A program made the translations under genes and the position numbers. 64,000 nucleotides of DNA from Megascapheus bottae (taxonomy: Eukaryota; Chordata; Mammalia; Rodentia; Geomyidae): NCBI GenBank assembly GCA_024803745.1, contig JANJXV010000043.1, positions 1,261,501 through 1,325,500 of the forward strand, read 5' to 3'. A model generated the notes under the pieces. That model saw nothing but the letters and a program-made list of their open reading frames with translations, was not told where the DNA came from and searched no databases. Shown here one piece after another: positions 1 through 11,700 of this stretch. The first letter of the stretch is position 1. Every line of letters begins with the position of its first letter.

Positions 1-319
1 AGCGTTATGGTTATAGTTAGCGTTAGGGTTAGGGTGAAGGTGCGGGTTAGGGCGAGGGTTAGGGTTAGTGTTTGGGTTAGCATTTGGGTTATGATTAGGG
101 TTAGGGTTTGGGTTAGGTTTAGGTTTAGGGTGAGGGAGAGCATGAGGTGACGGTTAGGGTTATGGTGAGGGTGAGGGTGAGGGTTAGGGTGAGGTTTAGG
201 GTGAAGGTGAGGGTTAGAGTGAGGATTACTATTAGGGTTAAGGTTAGGTTTAGGGTGAGGGTTAGGTTTAGGGGTAGGTTTAGGCTTAGGGTGAGGGTTA
301 GGGTTAAGGGTTAGAGTTA

Positions 320-3300
320 GGTTTAGGGACCCTTACAGTTAGGGTGAGATTATGGTTATGGTTAGGGTTATGTTTCGGTTAAGGTGTAGGGCTAGTTTTA
401 GTATTTGGGTTAGGGTTAGGGTTAGGGTAAGGATGAGGGTTAGGGTTAGGGTGAGGGTGAGGGTTAGGTTCGTGTTAGTGTTAGGGTTATGTTTAGGTTT
501 AGGGATAGTTTTAGGTTTAGGGTTATGGTTAGGGTGTGGGTTAGGGTTAGTGTTAGGGTTAGAGTTAGGTTTAGGGTGAGGGTGAGGGTGAGGTTTAGAG
601 TTAGGGTTAGTGTTGGGGATAGGGTTTGTTTTAGGATTAGGGTTAGGGTTAGGGTATGGGTTAGGGTTAGGGTTAGGTTTAGGGTGAGGGTGAGGGTGAG
701 GGTGAGGTTTAGGGTGAGGGTTAGGGTTAGATTTAGGGTTAGGGTTAAGGTGAGAGTTAGGGTTAGGGTGAGGGTGAGGGTGAGGTTTAGGGTTAGGGTT
801 AGTGTTGGGGATAGGGTTTGTTTTAGGATTAGGGTTAGGGTTAGGGTATGGGTTAGGGTTATTGTTAGGTTTAGGGTGAGGGTGAGGGTGAGGTTTAGGG
901 TGAGGGTTAGGGTTAGGTTTAGGGTTAGGGTTAAGGTGAGAGTTAGGGTTAGGGTTAGGGTGAGGGTTAGGTTTAGGGTGAGGTTTAGGGTGAGGTTGAG
1001 TGTGAGGGTGAGGCTTAGGGTTAGGTTACGGTTAGGGTTAGACTGTGGGTGAGGGTGAGGATGAGAGTTAGGGTTAGGGTTAGGTTAGGGTTAGGGTTTT
1101 GGGTTAGCGTTAGGGTTAGGGTTAGGGTAAGGTTTAGTTGAGGGTTAGGGTTAAGGTTAGGCTGAGGATTACAGTTAGGGTTAGGTTTAGGGTTAGGCTG
1201 AGGGTTACGGTTAGGGTTAGTGTTAGGGTTAAGGTGAGGTTGAGGGTTAGGGTAAGGGTGAGGTATAGGGTTAGGCTTAGAGTTAGGGTTAGGCTTAGGC
1301 TTAGTGTTAGGGTTAGGAACCCTTAGTGTTATGGTTAGGTTTAGGGTTATGTTTTGGGTTAGCATTAGGGTTGGGTTTAGAGTTAGGTGAAGGTGACGGT
1401 TAGGGCGAGGATTAGGGTTAGGGTTTCGGTAAGGGTTAGCATTTGGGTTAGGGTGAGGGTTATGGTTAGGTTTAGGTTTAGGATAATGGTGAGGGTTAGG
1501 GTTAGGGTGAGGGTGAGTGTTAGGGTGAGGGTTAGGGTGAGGGTTAGGGTTAGGGTTAGTGTTAGGGTTAGGGTGAAGTTTAGGGTGAGCGTGAGGGTTA
1601 GGGTGAGTCTGAAGCTTCAGGGTAGGGTTAGGTTTAGGGTTAGGCTTAGTGTTAGTAACCCTTAGTGTTCGAGTTAAGTTTAGGGTTAAGGTTAGTGTTA
1701 GCGTTAGGGTTAGGTTTAGAGTTAGGGTGAAGGTGAGGCTTAGGGCAAGGGTTAGGGTTAGGGTTAGGGTTAGCATTTGGGTTAGGGTGAGGGTTAGGGT
1801 TAGGTTTAGGGTTAGGGTGAGCATTAGGGTGAGGGTGAGGGTTAGGGTGAGGTTTAGTGTGAGGGTGAGGGTTAGGGTGAGGATGAGTGTTAGGGTCTGG
1901 GTTACCATTAGGGATAGGCTTGGGGTGAGGCTTAGGGTTAAGGTGAAGTTTAGGGTGAGGGTGAGGTTTGGGGTTAGATTTAGGGTTAGGGTTAGGGTTA
2001 GTGTTAGGGTGAGTGTTAGGATGATGGTGAGCGTGAGAGTGAGGATGTGAGTTAGGGATAGGGTTAGGGTTAGGGTGAGGGTTAGGTGAGGGTTAAGATT
2101 AGGGTTAGAGTGAGGTTTAGGATTATGGTTAGGGTTAGGATTAGGGTTAGTTTGAGGTTGAGGGTTAGGGAGAGAGTGAGGGAAAGGGTGAGGTTTTGGG
2201 TTATGGTTCGGGTTAAGGTTAGGTTTAGGGTTAGAGTGAGGGTTAGGGTGAGTTTGAGTCTTAGGGTTAGGGTTTGGTTAGGATTAGGGTTAGGGTAGGA
2301 TTAGGTGGCAGATTATGTTTAGGTTTAGGGTTAGGGTTAGGGTGACGTTAGGGTGAGGGTTATGATTAGGGTTAAGGTGAGGATTTGGGTTAGAGTGAGT
2401 GTTAGTGTTAAGGTTAGGGTGAGGGTTAAGTTTAAGCTGAGGGTGAGGATGAGGGTTAGCGTTAGGGTTATCGTTAGGGGTAGGGTCCCTTAGGGTTAGG
2501 GTTAGGGTTAGGTTAAGGGGTAGGGTTAGAGTGAAGGTGAGGTTTAGGGTGAAGGTTAGTATTAAGGTTAGCGTTTGGGTTAGGGTGAGGGTTAGAGATA
2601 GGTTTAGGGTTAAGGTGAGTTGAGGGTTAGGGTGAGGGTGAGTTTGAGGGTTAGGGTGAGGATTAGGGTGAGAGTGAGGATTATGGTGAGGGTGAGGTTT
2701 AGGGTTAGGCTTACTGTTAAGGTTAGGGTTAGGGTTAGGATTAGGGTTAGGGTGAGGGCGAGGTTCAGCTTTAGGGTTAGGGTTTGGGTGACGTTAATGA
2801 TTATGGTTATGGTTTGTGTTAGGGTTAGGGTTAAGTTCAGGGTTATGTTTAGGTTTAGGGTTAGGCTAGGGTTTGGGTTAGTTTTAGGTTTAGGGTGAGG
2901 GTGAGGGTGACGTTTAGGGTTAGGATGAGGGTGAGGATTAGGGTGAGTTTTAGGGTGAAGGTGAGGCTTAGACTGAGGGTTAATGTTAGGGTTAGGGTTA
3001 GGGTGATGGTGAGGGTTAGGATTAGGGTTAGGTTTAGGGTTAGGATGAGGGTTATGGTTAAGGGTTAAGGTTAGGTTTAGGGACTCTTACCGTTAGGGTT
3101 AGGATTAAGGTTTGGGTCAGGGTTATAGTTTAGGGTTAGGGCTAGGGCTAGTTTTACGATTTGGGTAAGGGTTAGGGATAGGGTTAGGGTTAGGTTGAGG
3201 GTTAGGATGAGGCTTAGGGTTAGGGTGACGTTGAGAGTTAGTGTTATTGTAAGGTTTAGGTTTAGGATGAGGGTTAGGTTTAGGCTTAGGTTTATAGTTC

Positions 3301-6300
3301 GGTTGTGGGTTAGGGTTGGGATTTACGGTTAGCGTTATGGTTAGGGTTAGGGTGAGGGTGAGGTTTAGGGTTATGGTTAGTGTTGGGGTTAGGGTTAGGG
3401 TTAGGGTTAGTGTTGGGGTTAGGGTTTTTGTTAGTATTAGGTTTAAGGTTAGGGTTTGGGTTAGGGTTAAGTTTAGGGTTAGGGGGAGGGGGAGGGTGAT
3501 GGTTAGGGTGAGAGTTATAGTTAGGGTTAGTGTTAGGGTGAGATTAAGGGTTAGGTTTAGGGGTGGGTGAGGGATAGGGTTAGGGTTAAGATTAGGGTGA
3601 GTGTGAAGGTGATGGTTAGGGTTACGTTAAGGGATACGGTCAGACTGAGGGAGAGGGTGAGGATGACATTTAGTGTTAGGGTTAGGTTAGGTTTAGGGTT
3701 TGTGTTAGCGTTAGGGTTAGGGTTAGGGTGAGGTTTACGTGAGAGTTCAGGTTACGGTTAGGGTTAGGGTGAGGGTGAGGTTTAGGATTAGGGTTAGGGT
3801 GAGGTGGAGGGTTTTGGTGAGGGTAGGCGATAGGGTGAGGTTTAGGGTTAGGGTAAGGGTTAGGTTTAGGCTTAGTCTTAGAGTGATGGTTAGGTTGAGT
3901 GTGAGGCTAAGGGTTAGGGTTAGGGTTAGGGTGAGTGTTAGGAACGCTTAGTATTAGGGTTATATTTAGGGTTATATTTTAGGTTAGCGTTAGGGTTGGG
4001 GTTAGGCTTATGTGAAGGTGACTTTTAGGGCGAAGGTTAGGGTTAGGGTTAGGGTAAGGGTTAGCATCTGGGTTGGGGTGAGCGTTAGGGTTAGGATTAG
4101 GATTAGGATGATGATGAGGGTTATGGTTAGAGTGAGGGTGAGGGTTAGGGTGAGGGTTTGGGTGAGGGTGAGTGTTAGGGTGAGGGTGTGTGTTAGGGTT
4201 ACGGTAACCATTAGGGATAGGGTGAGGGTGAGGTTTAGGGTTAGGGTTAATGTTAGGAACCCTTAGTGTTAGGGTTAGTTTTAGGGCTATTGTTACGGTT
4301 AGCGTTAGGGTTAGGGTTAGGGTTAGGGTGAAATTGAGGGTTAGGGCGAAGGTTAGGGTTAGGGTTTGGGTTAGGGTTAGCGTTTGGGTTATGGTGAGGG
4401 TTAGGGTTAGGTTTAGGGTTAGGGTGAGGGTTAGGGTTAGGGTTAGGCTGAGGGTGAGGGTTAGGGTGAGGGTTTGTGTGAGGGTGAGGGTTAATGTGAG
4501 GATGAGTGTTAGGGTTACGGTAACCATTAGGGATAGGGTGAGGCTTAGGGTTAGGGTTAGCGTGAAAATTAGGATGAAGTTGAGGTTTAGGTTTAGATTT
4601 AGGTTTAGGGTTAGGGTTTGGATTAGGATAGGGTTAGGTGGCATATATGGTTTAGGGTTAGGGTTAGGGTTAGGGTGACGTTAGGGTGAGGGTGAGAGTG
4701 AGGGTTAGGGTGAGGGTTAGGGTTAGGTTTAGGGTTAGGGTTAGGGAGAGATTTAGGGTTAGGTTTATGGTTAGGTTGAGGGTTAGTGTTAGGGTAAGGG
4801 TTAGGGTGAGGGTGATTATGAGGGTGAGGGTTAGGGTTAGGTTTAGGGTTAGGGTTAGACTGAGGGTGAGGGTGAGGATGACAGTTAGGGTTAGGGTTAG
4901 GTTAGGGTTAGGGTTTGGGTTAGCGTTACGGGTAGGGTTATTGTGAGGTTTAGGTGAGGGTTATGGTTAGGGTTTGGTTGAGGGTTAGGGTTAGTTCTTG
5001 GATTAGGGTTAGGGTGAGTTTGAGGGGTGGGGTGAGGGTGAGCAGTAGGGTGAGGTTTAGGGTTAGGATAAGGGTTACGGTTAGGGTTAGGCTTAGAGTG
5101 AGGTTTAGGGTGAGTGTGAGGCTTAGGGTTAGGGTTCGGGTTACGCTTAGGGTTAGGAACCCTTAGTGTTCGGGTTGGGTTTATGGTTATGTTTTGTGTT
5201 AGCGTTAGGGTTGGGGTTAGGGTTAGGTGAAGGTGAGGGTTAGGGCGAGGGTTAGGGTTAGGGTTAGTGTTAGTGTTAGCATTTGGGTTACGGTGAGCAT
5301 TAGGGTTAGATTTAGGATTAGGATGATGGTGAGGGTGAGGGTGAGGTTTAGGGTGAGGGTTAGGGTTAGGGTTCGGGTTAGGGTTATGGTTACCATTAGC
5401 GATAGGGTTAGGGTGAGGCTTAGGGTTAGGGTAAGGTTTAGGGTGAAGTTTAGGGTGAGAATAGGGGTTAGGGTGAATGTGAGGCTTCAGGTTAGGCTTA
5501 GGGTTAGGGTTAGGGTTAGGGTTAGTGTTAGGAACCCTTAGTGTTAGAGATAGGTTTAGTTTTATGGTTTGGGTTAGCGTTAGATTTAGGGTTAGGGTCA
5601 GGGTGAAGGTGAGGTTTAGGGCAAGGGTTAGGTTTAGGGTTAGTGTTAGCGTTTGGTTTAGGGTTAGGGTTAGGGTTAGGTTTAGGGTTAGGTTGAGGGT
5701 TAGGGTTAGGGTTATGGTGAGGGTGAGGTTTAGGGGTAGGGTGAAGGTTAGGGTGAGGGTGAGGTTTAGGGTTCGATTTAGGGTTAGGGTTAGGGGTAGA
5801 GTTTGGGTGAGGGTTAGAGTGATGGTGAGCGTGAGGGTGCGGGTAAGGGTTAGGGTTAGGTTTAGATGTGGGTTAGGATTAGGGTTAGGGTGAGGTTTAG
5901 GGTTATGTTTAGGGTTAGGGTGAGGTTGAAGTTTAAGGATAGGTTGAGGGAGAGGTTGAGGGTTTGGGTTAGGGTTCGGGTTATGGTTAGGGTTAGGGTT
6001 AGGATTAGAGTAGTGTTTAGGGTGCTTGTGAGACTGAGGGCTAGGGTTTGGGTAGGGTTAGGGTTAGAGTAGGGTTATGTGGTAGATTATGTTTAGGTTT
6101 AGGGTTAGAGTGCCGTTAGGGTGAGGGTTATGATTATGGTTAGAATGAGGGTTTTGATTAGAATGAGGGTTAGTGTTAGGGTTAGGTTTAGGGTGAGGGT
6201 GAGTGTGAGGGTTAAGTTTAGGGTGAGGGTGAGGATTAGGGTTACCGTTAGGGTTATGGTTAGGGGGAGGGTTCCTTAGGGTTAGGGTTAGGTTCAGGGT

Positions 6301-8700
6301 TAAGGTTAGGGTTAGCATTAGGTTAAGGTTTAGGTTTCGATTGAAGGTGACGGTTTGGGAGAAGGTTAGGGTTAGGGTTAGCGTTTGGGTTAGGGTGAGG
6401 GTTAGGTTTAGGTTTAGGGGGAGGGTGAGGGTTAGGGTGAGAGCGAGGTTGAGGGTTAGTGTGAGGGATAGGTTGAGGGTGATGGTTAGGGTGAGGGTGA
6501 GGTTTAGGGTTAGGCTAATGGTTAGGATTATGGTTAGGTTTAGGGTTAGGGTGAAGGCGATGGTTAGATTTAGAGTCAGGGTTAGGGTGACGGTTATGGT
6601 TATGGTTATGGTTAGGGTTAGTGTTAGCGTTAGGGTTAGGGTTAGGTTTAGGTTTAGGTTTAGGGTTAGGGTTAGGGTTAGGGTTAGGGTTTGGGTTAGG
6701 TTTAGGTTTAGGGTGAGGGTGAGTGTGAGGGTGACTGTTAGGCTTAGGGTGAGGGTGAAGTTTAGGGTGAGGTTTAGGGTGAAGGTGAGGGGTAGAGTGA
6801 GGTTAGGGTTAGGGTTAGGGTTAGGTTTAGGGTTAGGGTGAGGGTTAGGGTGAGGTTTAGGGTGAAGGTGAGGGGTAGCATGGGTTAGGGTTAGGGTAAA
6901 GGTGAGGGTTAGGGTCAGGGTTAGGTTTAGGGTTAGGGTGAGGGTTAGGGTTAAGGGCTAGGGTTAGGTTTATGGACCCTTACTGTTAGGATTTGGATTA
7001 GGGTTAGGGTCAGGGTTATGTTTAGGGTTAGGCCTAGGGCTAGTTTTAGGATTTGGGTTAGGGTTAGGTTTACGGTTAGGGTTAGAATGAGGTTTAGGGT
7101 TAGGTGAGGTTGAAGGATAGTTTTAGTGTTATTGTTAGGGTTAGGTTAGGGTGTGGGTTAGTTTAGTGTTAGGGTTATACTTGGGATGTGGGTTAGGGTT
7201 AGGGTTCGAGTTAGGGTTAGGGTTAGACTGAGGGTGAGGGTGAGGATGAGATTTAGGGTGAGGGTTAGGTTAGGGTTAGGGTTTGGGTTATCTTTAGGGT
7301 TATGGTTAGGGTGAGGTTTAGGTGAAGGTTAGGGTTAGGGTTAGTGTGAGGGTGAGGGTTATGGTTATGGTTAGGATTAGAGTTAGGGAGAGGTTGAGGG
7401 TTGGGGTGAGGATGAGCGATAGGGTGAGGGTTAGGTTTAGGGTAAGGGTTACAGTTAGGGTTACGCTTAGAGTGAGGGTTAGGGTGAGTGTGAGGCTTAG
7501 GGTTAGGTTTAGGAATCCTTAAGTATTAGGGTTAAGTTTAGGGTTATGTTTAGGGTTAGCGTTAGGTTTGGGGATAGGGTTAAGTGAAGGTGAGGGTTAG
7601 GGCGAGGGTTAGGGTTAGGGTTAGTGTTTGTGTTAGGGTGAGGGTTAGGGTTAGGTTTAGGATTAGTATGATGGTGAGGGTTGGTTTAGGGTGAGGGTGA
7701 GGTTTAGGGTGAGGGTGAGGGTTAGTTTTACTCTTACCGTTATCGATAGGGTTAGAGTGAGGCTTAGGGTTAGGGTGAAGTTTAGGGTGAGAGTGAGGGT
7801 TAGGGTGAGTGTGACACTTCGGGTTAGGGTTAGGATTAGCGTTAGGGTTAGGGTTAAGAACACTTGGTGTTAGGGTTATGTTTAGGGTTAATGTTAAGGT
7901 TAGCGTTAGGTTTAGGGTTAGGTTTATGGTGAAGGTGAGGGTTAGGGCGAGGGTTAAGGTTAGGGTTAGGGTGAGGGTGAGGGTTAAGATGAGGGTTAGA
8001 GTGAGGGTGAGGGTTAAGATGAGGGTTAGTGTGAGGGTGAGGGTTAGGTTGAGGATGAGGGTTAGGGTTATGGTTACTGTTAGGGACAGGTTTAGGGTTA
8101 GGCTTAGGGTTATGGTGACGTTTACGGTGAGGGTGAGTTAGGGTTAGATTTAGGGTTAAGTTTAGGGTTAGGGTGAGGGTTAGGGTGATGGTGAGCATGA
8201 GGGTGAGGGTGAGGGTGAGGGTTAGGGTTAGGGAGATGGTTAGGGTGACGGTTAGGTGAGGGTTAGGATTAGGGTTAGGGTGAGATTTAGGGTTATGGTT
8301 AGGGTTAGGATTAGGGTTAGGGTGAGGTTCAGGGTTAGGGGTAGGGTTAGGATTAGGGATAGGGTGAGGTTAAGGGTTAGGGAGAGGGTGAGGGTTTGGG
8401 TTAAGGTTCGGGTTGCGGTTAGTGTTAGGGTTAGAGTGAGGCTTAGGGTGTATGTGAGGCTTAGGTTTAGGGTTTGGATTAGGGTTAGGGTTAGGGTTAG
8501 TGTTAGGTTTAGGGTTAGGGTAAAGGTTGTGGTTATTGTTAGTGTTTGCGTGAAGTTGAGTGTGTGAGTTAGGGTGAAGGTGAGGGTTAAAGTGATGATT
8601 ACTGTTAGGGTTAGGGTGAGGGTTAGGGTTACATTTAGGTTTAGGGATAGGGTGAGGGTTGTGGTTATGGTTATGGTTAGGTTTAGGGACCCTTACGGTT
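320..8700 (+). repeat. Higher-order repeat, period about 2.7 kb
   Basis: Five kinds of landmark recur in a fixed order. D is GGGACCCTTAC followed by a GGGCTAGTTTT segment (about 327, 3071, 6971, 8686). A is GGAACCCTTAGTGTT or a close variant (about 1317, 3942, 5157, 7513). B is a second AACCCTTAGTGTT-like box 315-375 bp after A (1657, 4257, 5532, 7857). C is a GGTGGCAGATTATG-like segment (2304, 4637, 6079). E is GGGTCCCTTAGGG or GGGTTCCTTAGGG (about 2485, 6269). D to D is 2.74 kb, then 3.9 kb. The longer interval contains one extra A-B-C set of about 1.2 kb; without it the spacing is again about 2.7 kb. The last interval (1.7 kb) lacks C and E. Confidence 0.7.
597..980 (+). repeat. 192-bp tandem duplication inside satellite
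   Basis: Two adjacent copies of an irregular satellite stretch are offset by 192 bp. The marker AGTGTTGGGG starts at 609 and again at 801, and each copy is followed by the same series of variants (a GTTTGTTTTAGG segment, then a GGTATGGG segment). The copies differ at only a few positions, so this is a recent local duplication. Confidence 0.8.
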
Positions 8701-11700
8701 AGCGTTAGGATTAGGGTTAGGGTTAGGGTTATGTTTAGGGTTAGTGTTAGGGCTAGTTTTAAGATTTGGTTTAGGGTGCAGGTTAGGTTTAGGGTTAGGG
8801 TTAGTGTGAGGGTGAGGTTTAGGGTTAGTGTTAGTGTTAGGGTTAGTGTTAGGATGAGGGTGATGGTTAGGATGAGGGTTAGTGTTAGGGTTAGGGTTAT
8901 GGTGTGGGTTAAGGTGTGAGTTAGTGTTAGGTTTAGGGTTAGGGCTAGGTTTAGGGTGAGGGATAGGGTTAGGGTTAGGGTTAGGTTTAGATGTAGGTTT
9001 TGGTTTAGTGGGAGGGTTAGGGTGAGGGTGAGGGTGACATTTAGGGTGAGGTTTCAGGTTAGGGGTAGGGTTAGTGTTAGTTTAGGGTTAGGGTCAAGGT
9101 GAGGGTTACGGTAAGAGTTAGGGTTACAGTTAGGGTTATGGTGAGGATGTGGGTGAGCATTAGAGTTAGGGTTAGTGTTACACTTAGGGTTAGGGACCAT
9201 TAGGGTTAGGGTTAGGTTTAGGTTTATGGTTAGGTTTAGGTCTGGGATTAGGGTTTGGGTCAGGGTTAGAATTAGGTTTAGGGTTAGGGTTATGTTGAAG
9301 TTTAGGGTGAGGGTGAGGGTTGGTGTTATGGTTAGGGTTATGGATAAGGCTAGGGTTAGGCTGAATGTTAGGGTGAGGTTGAGGGTGAAGTTTAGGGTGA
9401 GAGTGAGGGTGAGGGTGAAGGTGTGGGTTAGGATGAGGGTGAGGATGAGGAAGAAGTTTAGGGAAAGGGTGAGGGGTAGGGTGAATGTGAGGATTAGGGT
9501 TAGTGTAGGGGTTAGGGTTACGGTGAGGCTTAGGGTTAATGTTATGGCTGGGGTTAGGGTGAGGGTTAGGGTGAGTGTGAGGGTAAATGTGAGGGTGAGG
9601 GTGAGGGTTATGGTTAGGGTTAAGGTTTGGGTTAGGGTTAGTGTAAGAGTGAGGGTAAGTGTTAGGGTGAGGGTTAGAGTTAGGTTTAAGGTTAAGGTTA
9701 GGGTTAGGGTTAGGTTGAATGTGAGGGTTAGGGTGAGGGTTAAGGTGAGTGTTAGAGTGAGGGTAAGGGTTCGGGTTAGGACTAGGGTAAGAATGTGTTT
9801 TAGCATGAAGGTCAGGGTGAGGGTTAGGGTTAGGGTTAGGGTGAAGGTGAGGTTTAGGGCGAGTGTTAGGGTTAGGGTCAGGGTTTGGTTTAGGGGTAGG
9901 GTTAGGGTTAGTGTTAGGTTTAGGGTTAGGGTTAGGGTGAGGGTGAATCTTAGGGTGAGAGTGAAAGATAGGGTTAACTTTAGGGTTGGGATTAGGGTTA
10001 GGGTTACGGCTAGGGTTACGGTGAGGGTTAGGGTGAGGGTTAGGGTGAGGGTTAGGTTCAGGGTTACGTTGAGGGTTAGGGTTAAAGGTTAGGATTAGAT
10101 TTAAGGACTGTTATGGTTAGGGTTAGGATTAGGGTTAGGGTTAGGGTTATGTTTAGGGTTAGGGCTAGGGCTAGTTTTATGATTTCTGTTAGGGTTAGGG
10201 ATAGGGTTTGGGCTAGGGTTAGGGTTAGTATGAGTGTTAGGGTTTGAGTAAGGTTGAGATTAGGGTTAGTGTTATGATCAGGGTTAGGTTTAGGGTTAGG
10301 GTTAGGGTTCGGGTGTGGGTTAGGGTTAAGGTTACTGTTAGGGTTAAGGTTACTGTTAGGGTTAGGTGACGGTGAGGTTTATGGTTAGGTTTAATTTTGG
10401 GGTTAGGGTTTGGGTTAGGGTTAGGGTTAGGATTAGGGTTAGGATTAGGGTTTGACTTAGGGTTAGGGTTAGGGTTAGGGTGTGGATGAGGGTGAGGGTT
10501 AGGATGAGGGTTAGGGTTAGGTTTATGGTTAGGTTTAGGGCTAGGACTAGGTTTAGGTTTAGGATTAGGATTAGGATAAGGGTGGTGATGAGGGTTAGGA
10601 TTAGGGTGGGGGTGAATGTTATGTTGAGGGTTAGGGTTAGGGTTAGGGTAAGGGTTAGGTTTAGGGTTAGGGTTAGGTTTAGGGTTAAGGTTAGGTTTAG
10701 CGTTAGGGTTGGGTTAGAGTTTACTTCATGGTTAGGGTTAGGGCTAGGACTAGCATTAGGGTTATGGTTAGGATTAGGATTAGGGTTAGGGTTATATTGA
10801 GGGTTAGGGTGAGGGTGAGCGTTAGGCTTAGGCCTAGCGATAGGGCTAGTATTAAGTTTATGGGGAGGATTACGTTTAGGTTGAGGGTGAGGGTGAGGGT
10901 TAGGGTTAGGATCATTGTGAGGGTGTGGGTGAGGGTTAGCATGAGGGTGTGGTTTACGGTGAGTGTGAGGGTTAGGGTTAGGGTTAGGGTGAGTTTTAGG
11001 GTGAGGGTAAGGGTAAAGGTGAGAGTGAGGGGGAGGGGGAAGGTTAGGGTAAGGGTTAGTGTTAGGGTTAGGGTTTGGTTTAGGGTTAAGGTTAGGTTTA
11101 GGGTTAGGGTTAGGGTTTTGTTTAGGGTTGGGGTTAGGTTTAAGGTTAGGGTTAGGATCAGGGTTATGGTTAGGGTTACAATTAGGCTTAGGGTTAGGGT
11201 TAGGTTGAGGATGATGGTTAGGGTCATGGTTAAGGTGAGGGTTAGAGTTAGGGTTAGGATTAGGGTTAGGTTTAGGGTTAGGGTAAGGGTGAGGGTTAGG
11301 GTTAGGTTTAGGCTTAGGGTTAGGGATAGGGTGAGTTTTTGGGTTATGGTGAGGGTTAGGGTTTGGGTTTGGATTAGGGTGATGGTGAGCGTGATGGTTA
11401 GGGTTATGGTAAGGGTGAGAGTTAGGTTTTGGGTTAGGGTTAGTTTTAGTGTGAGGGTTAGGGTGAGGGTTTGGGTTAGGGTTAGGGTTAGGGTTAGGGT
11501 TAGGATTAGAGTTATGGACCCTTAGGGTTAGGGTTAGGTTTAGGGTTAAGGTTAGGTTTAGCGTTAGGGTTTGGGTTAGTGTCATGTTTATGGTAGGGTT
11601 AGGATTAGGACTACGGTTAGGGTCAGGGTTAGAATTAGGGTTAGGCTTATGTGGAGGGTTAGGGTGAGGGTTAGGGTTAGGTTTAGGTGTAATGGTATGG

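Noticed and set aside
1..600. Possible chromosome end (active telomere)
   Set aside because: Perfect TTAGGG runs are too short and mixed with variants throughout, and the array continues on both sides of the ERVs with no pure terminal tract.
597..980. CRISPR-like regularly spaced repeats in the satellite
   Set aside because: Spacers are themselves satellite, there are no cas genes, and the retroviral context is vertebrate.
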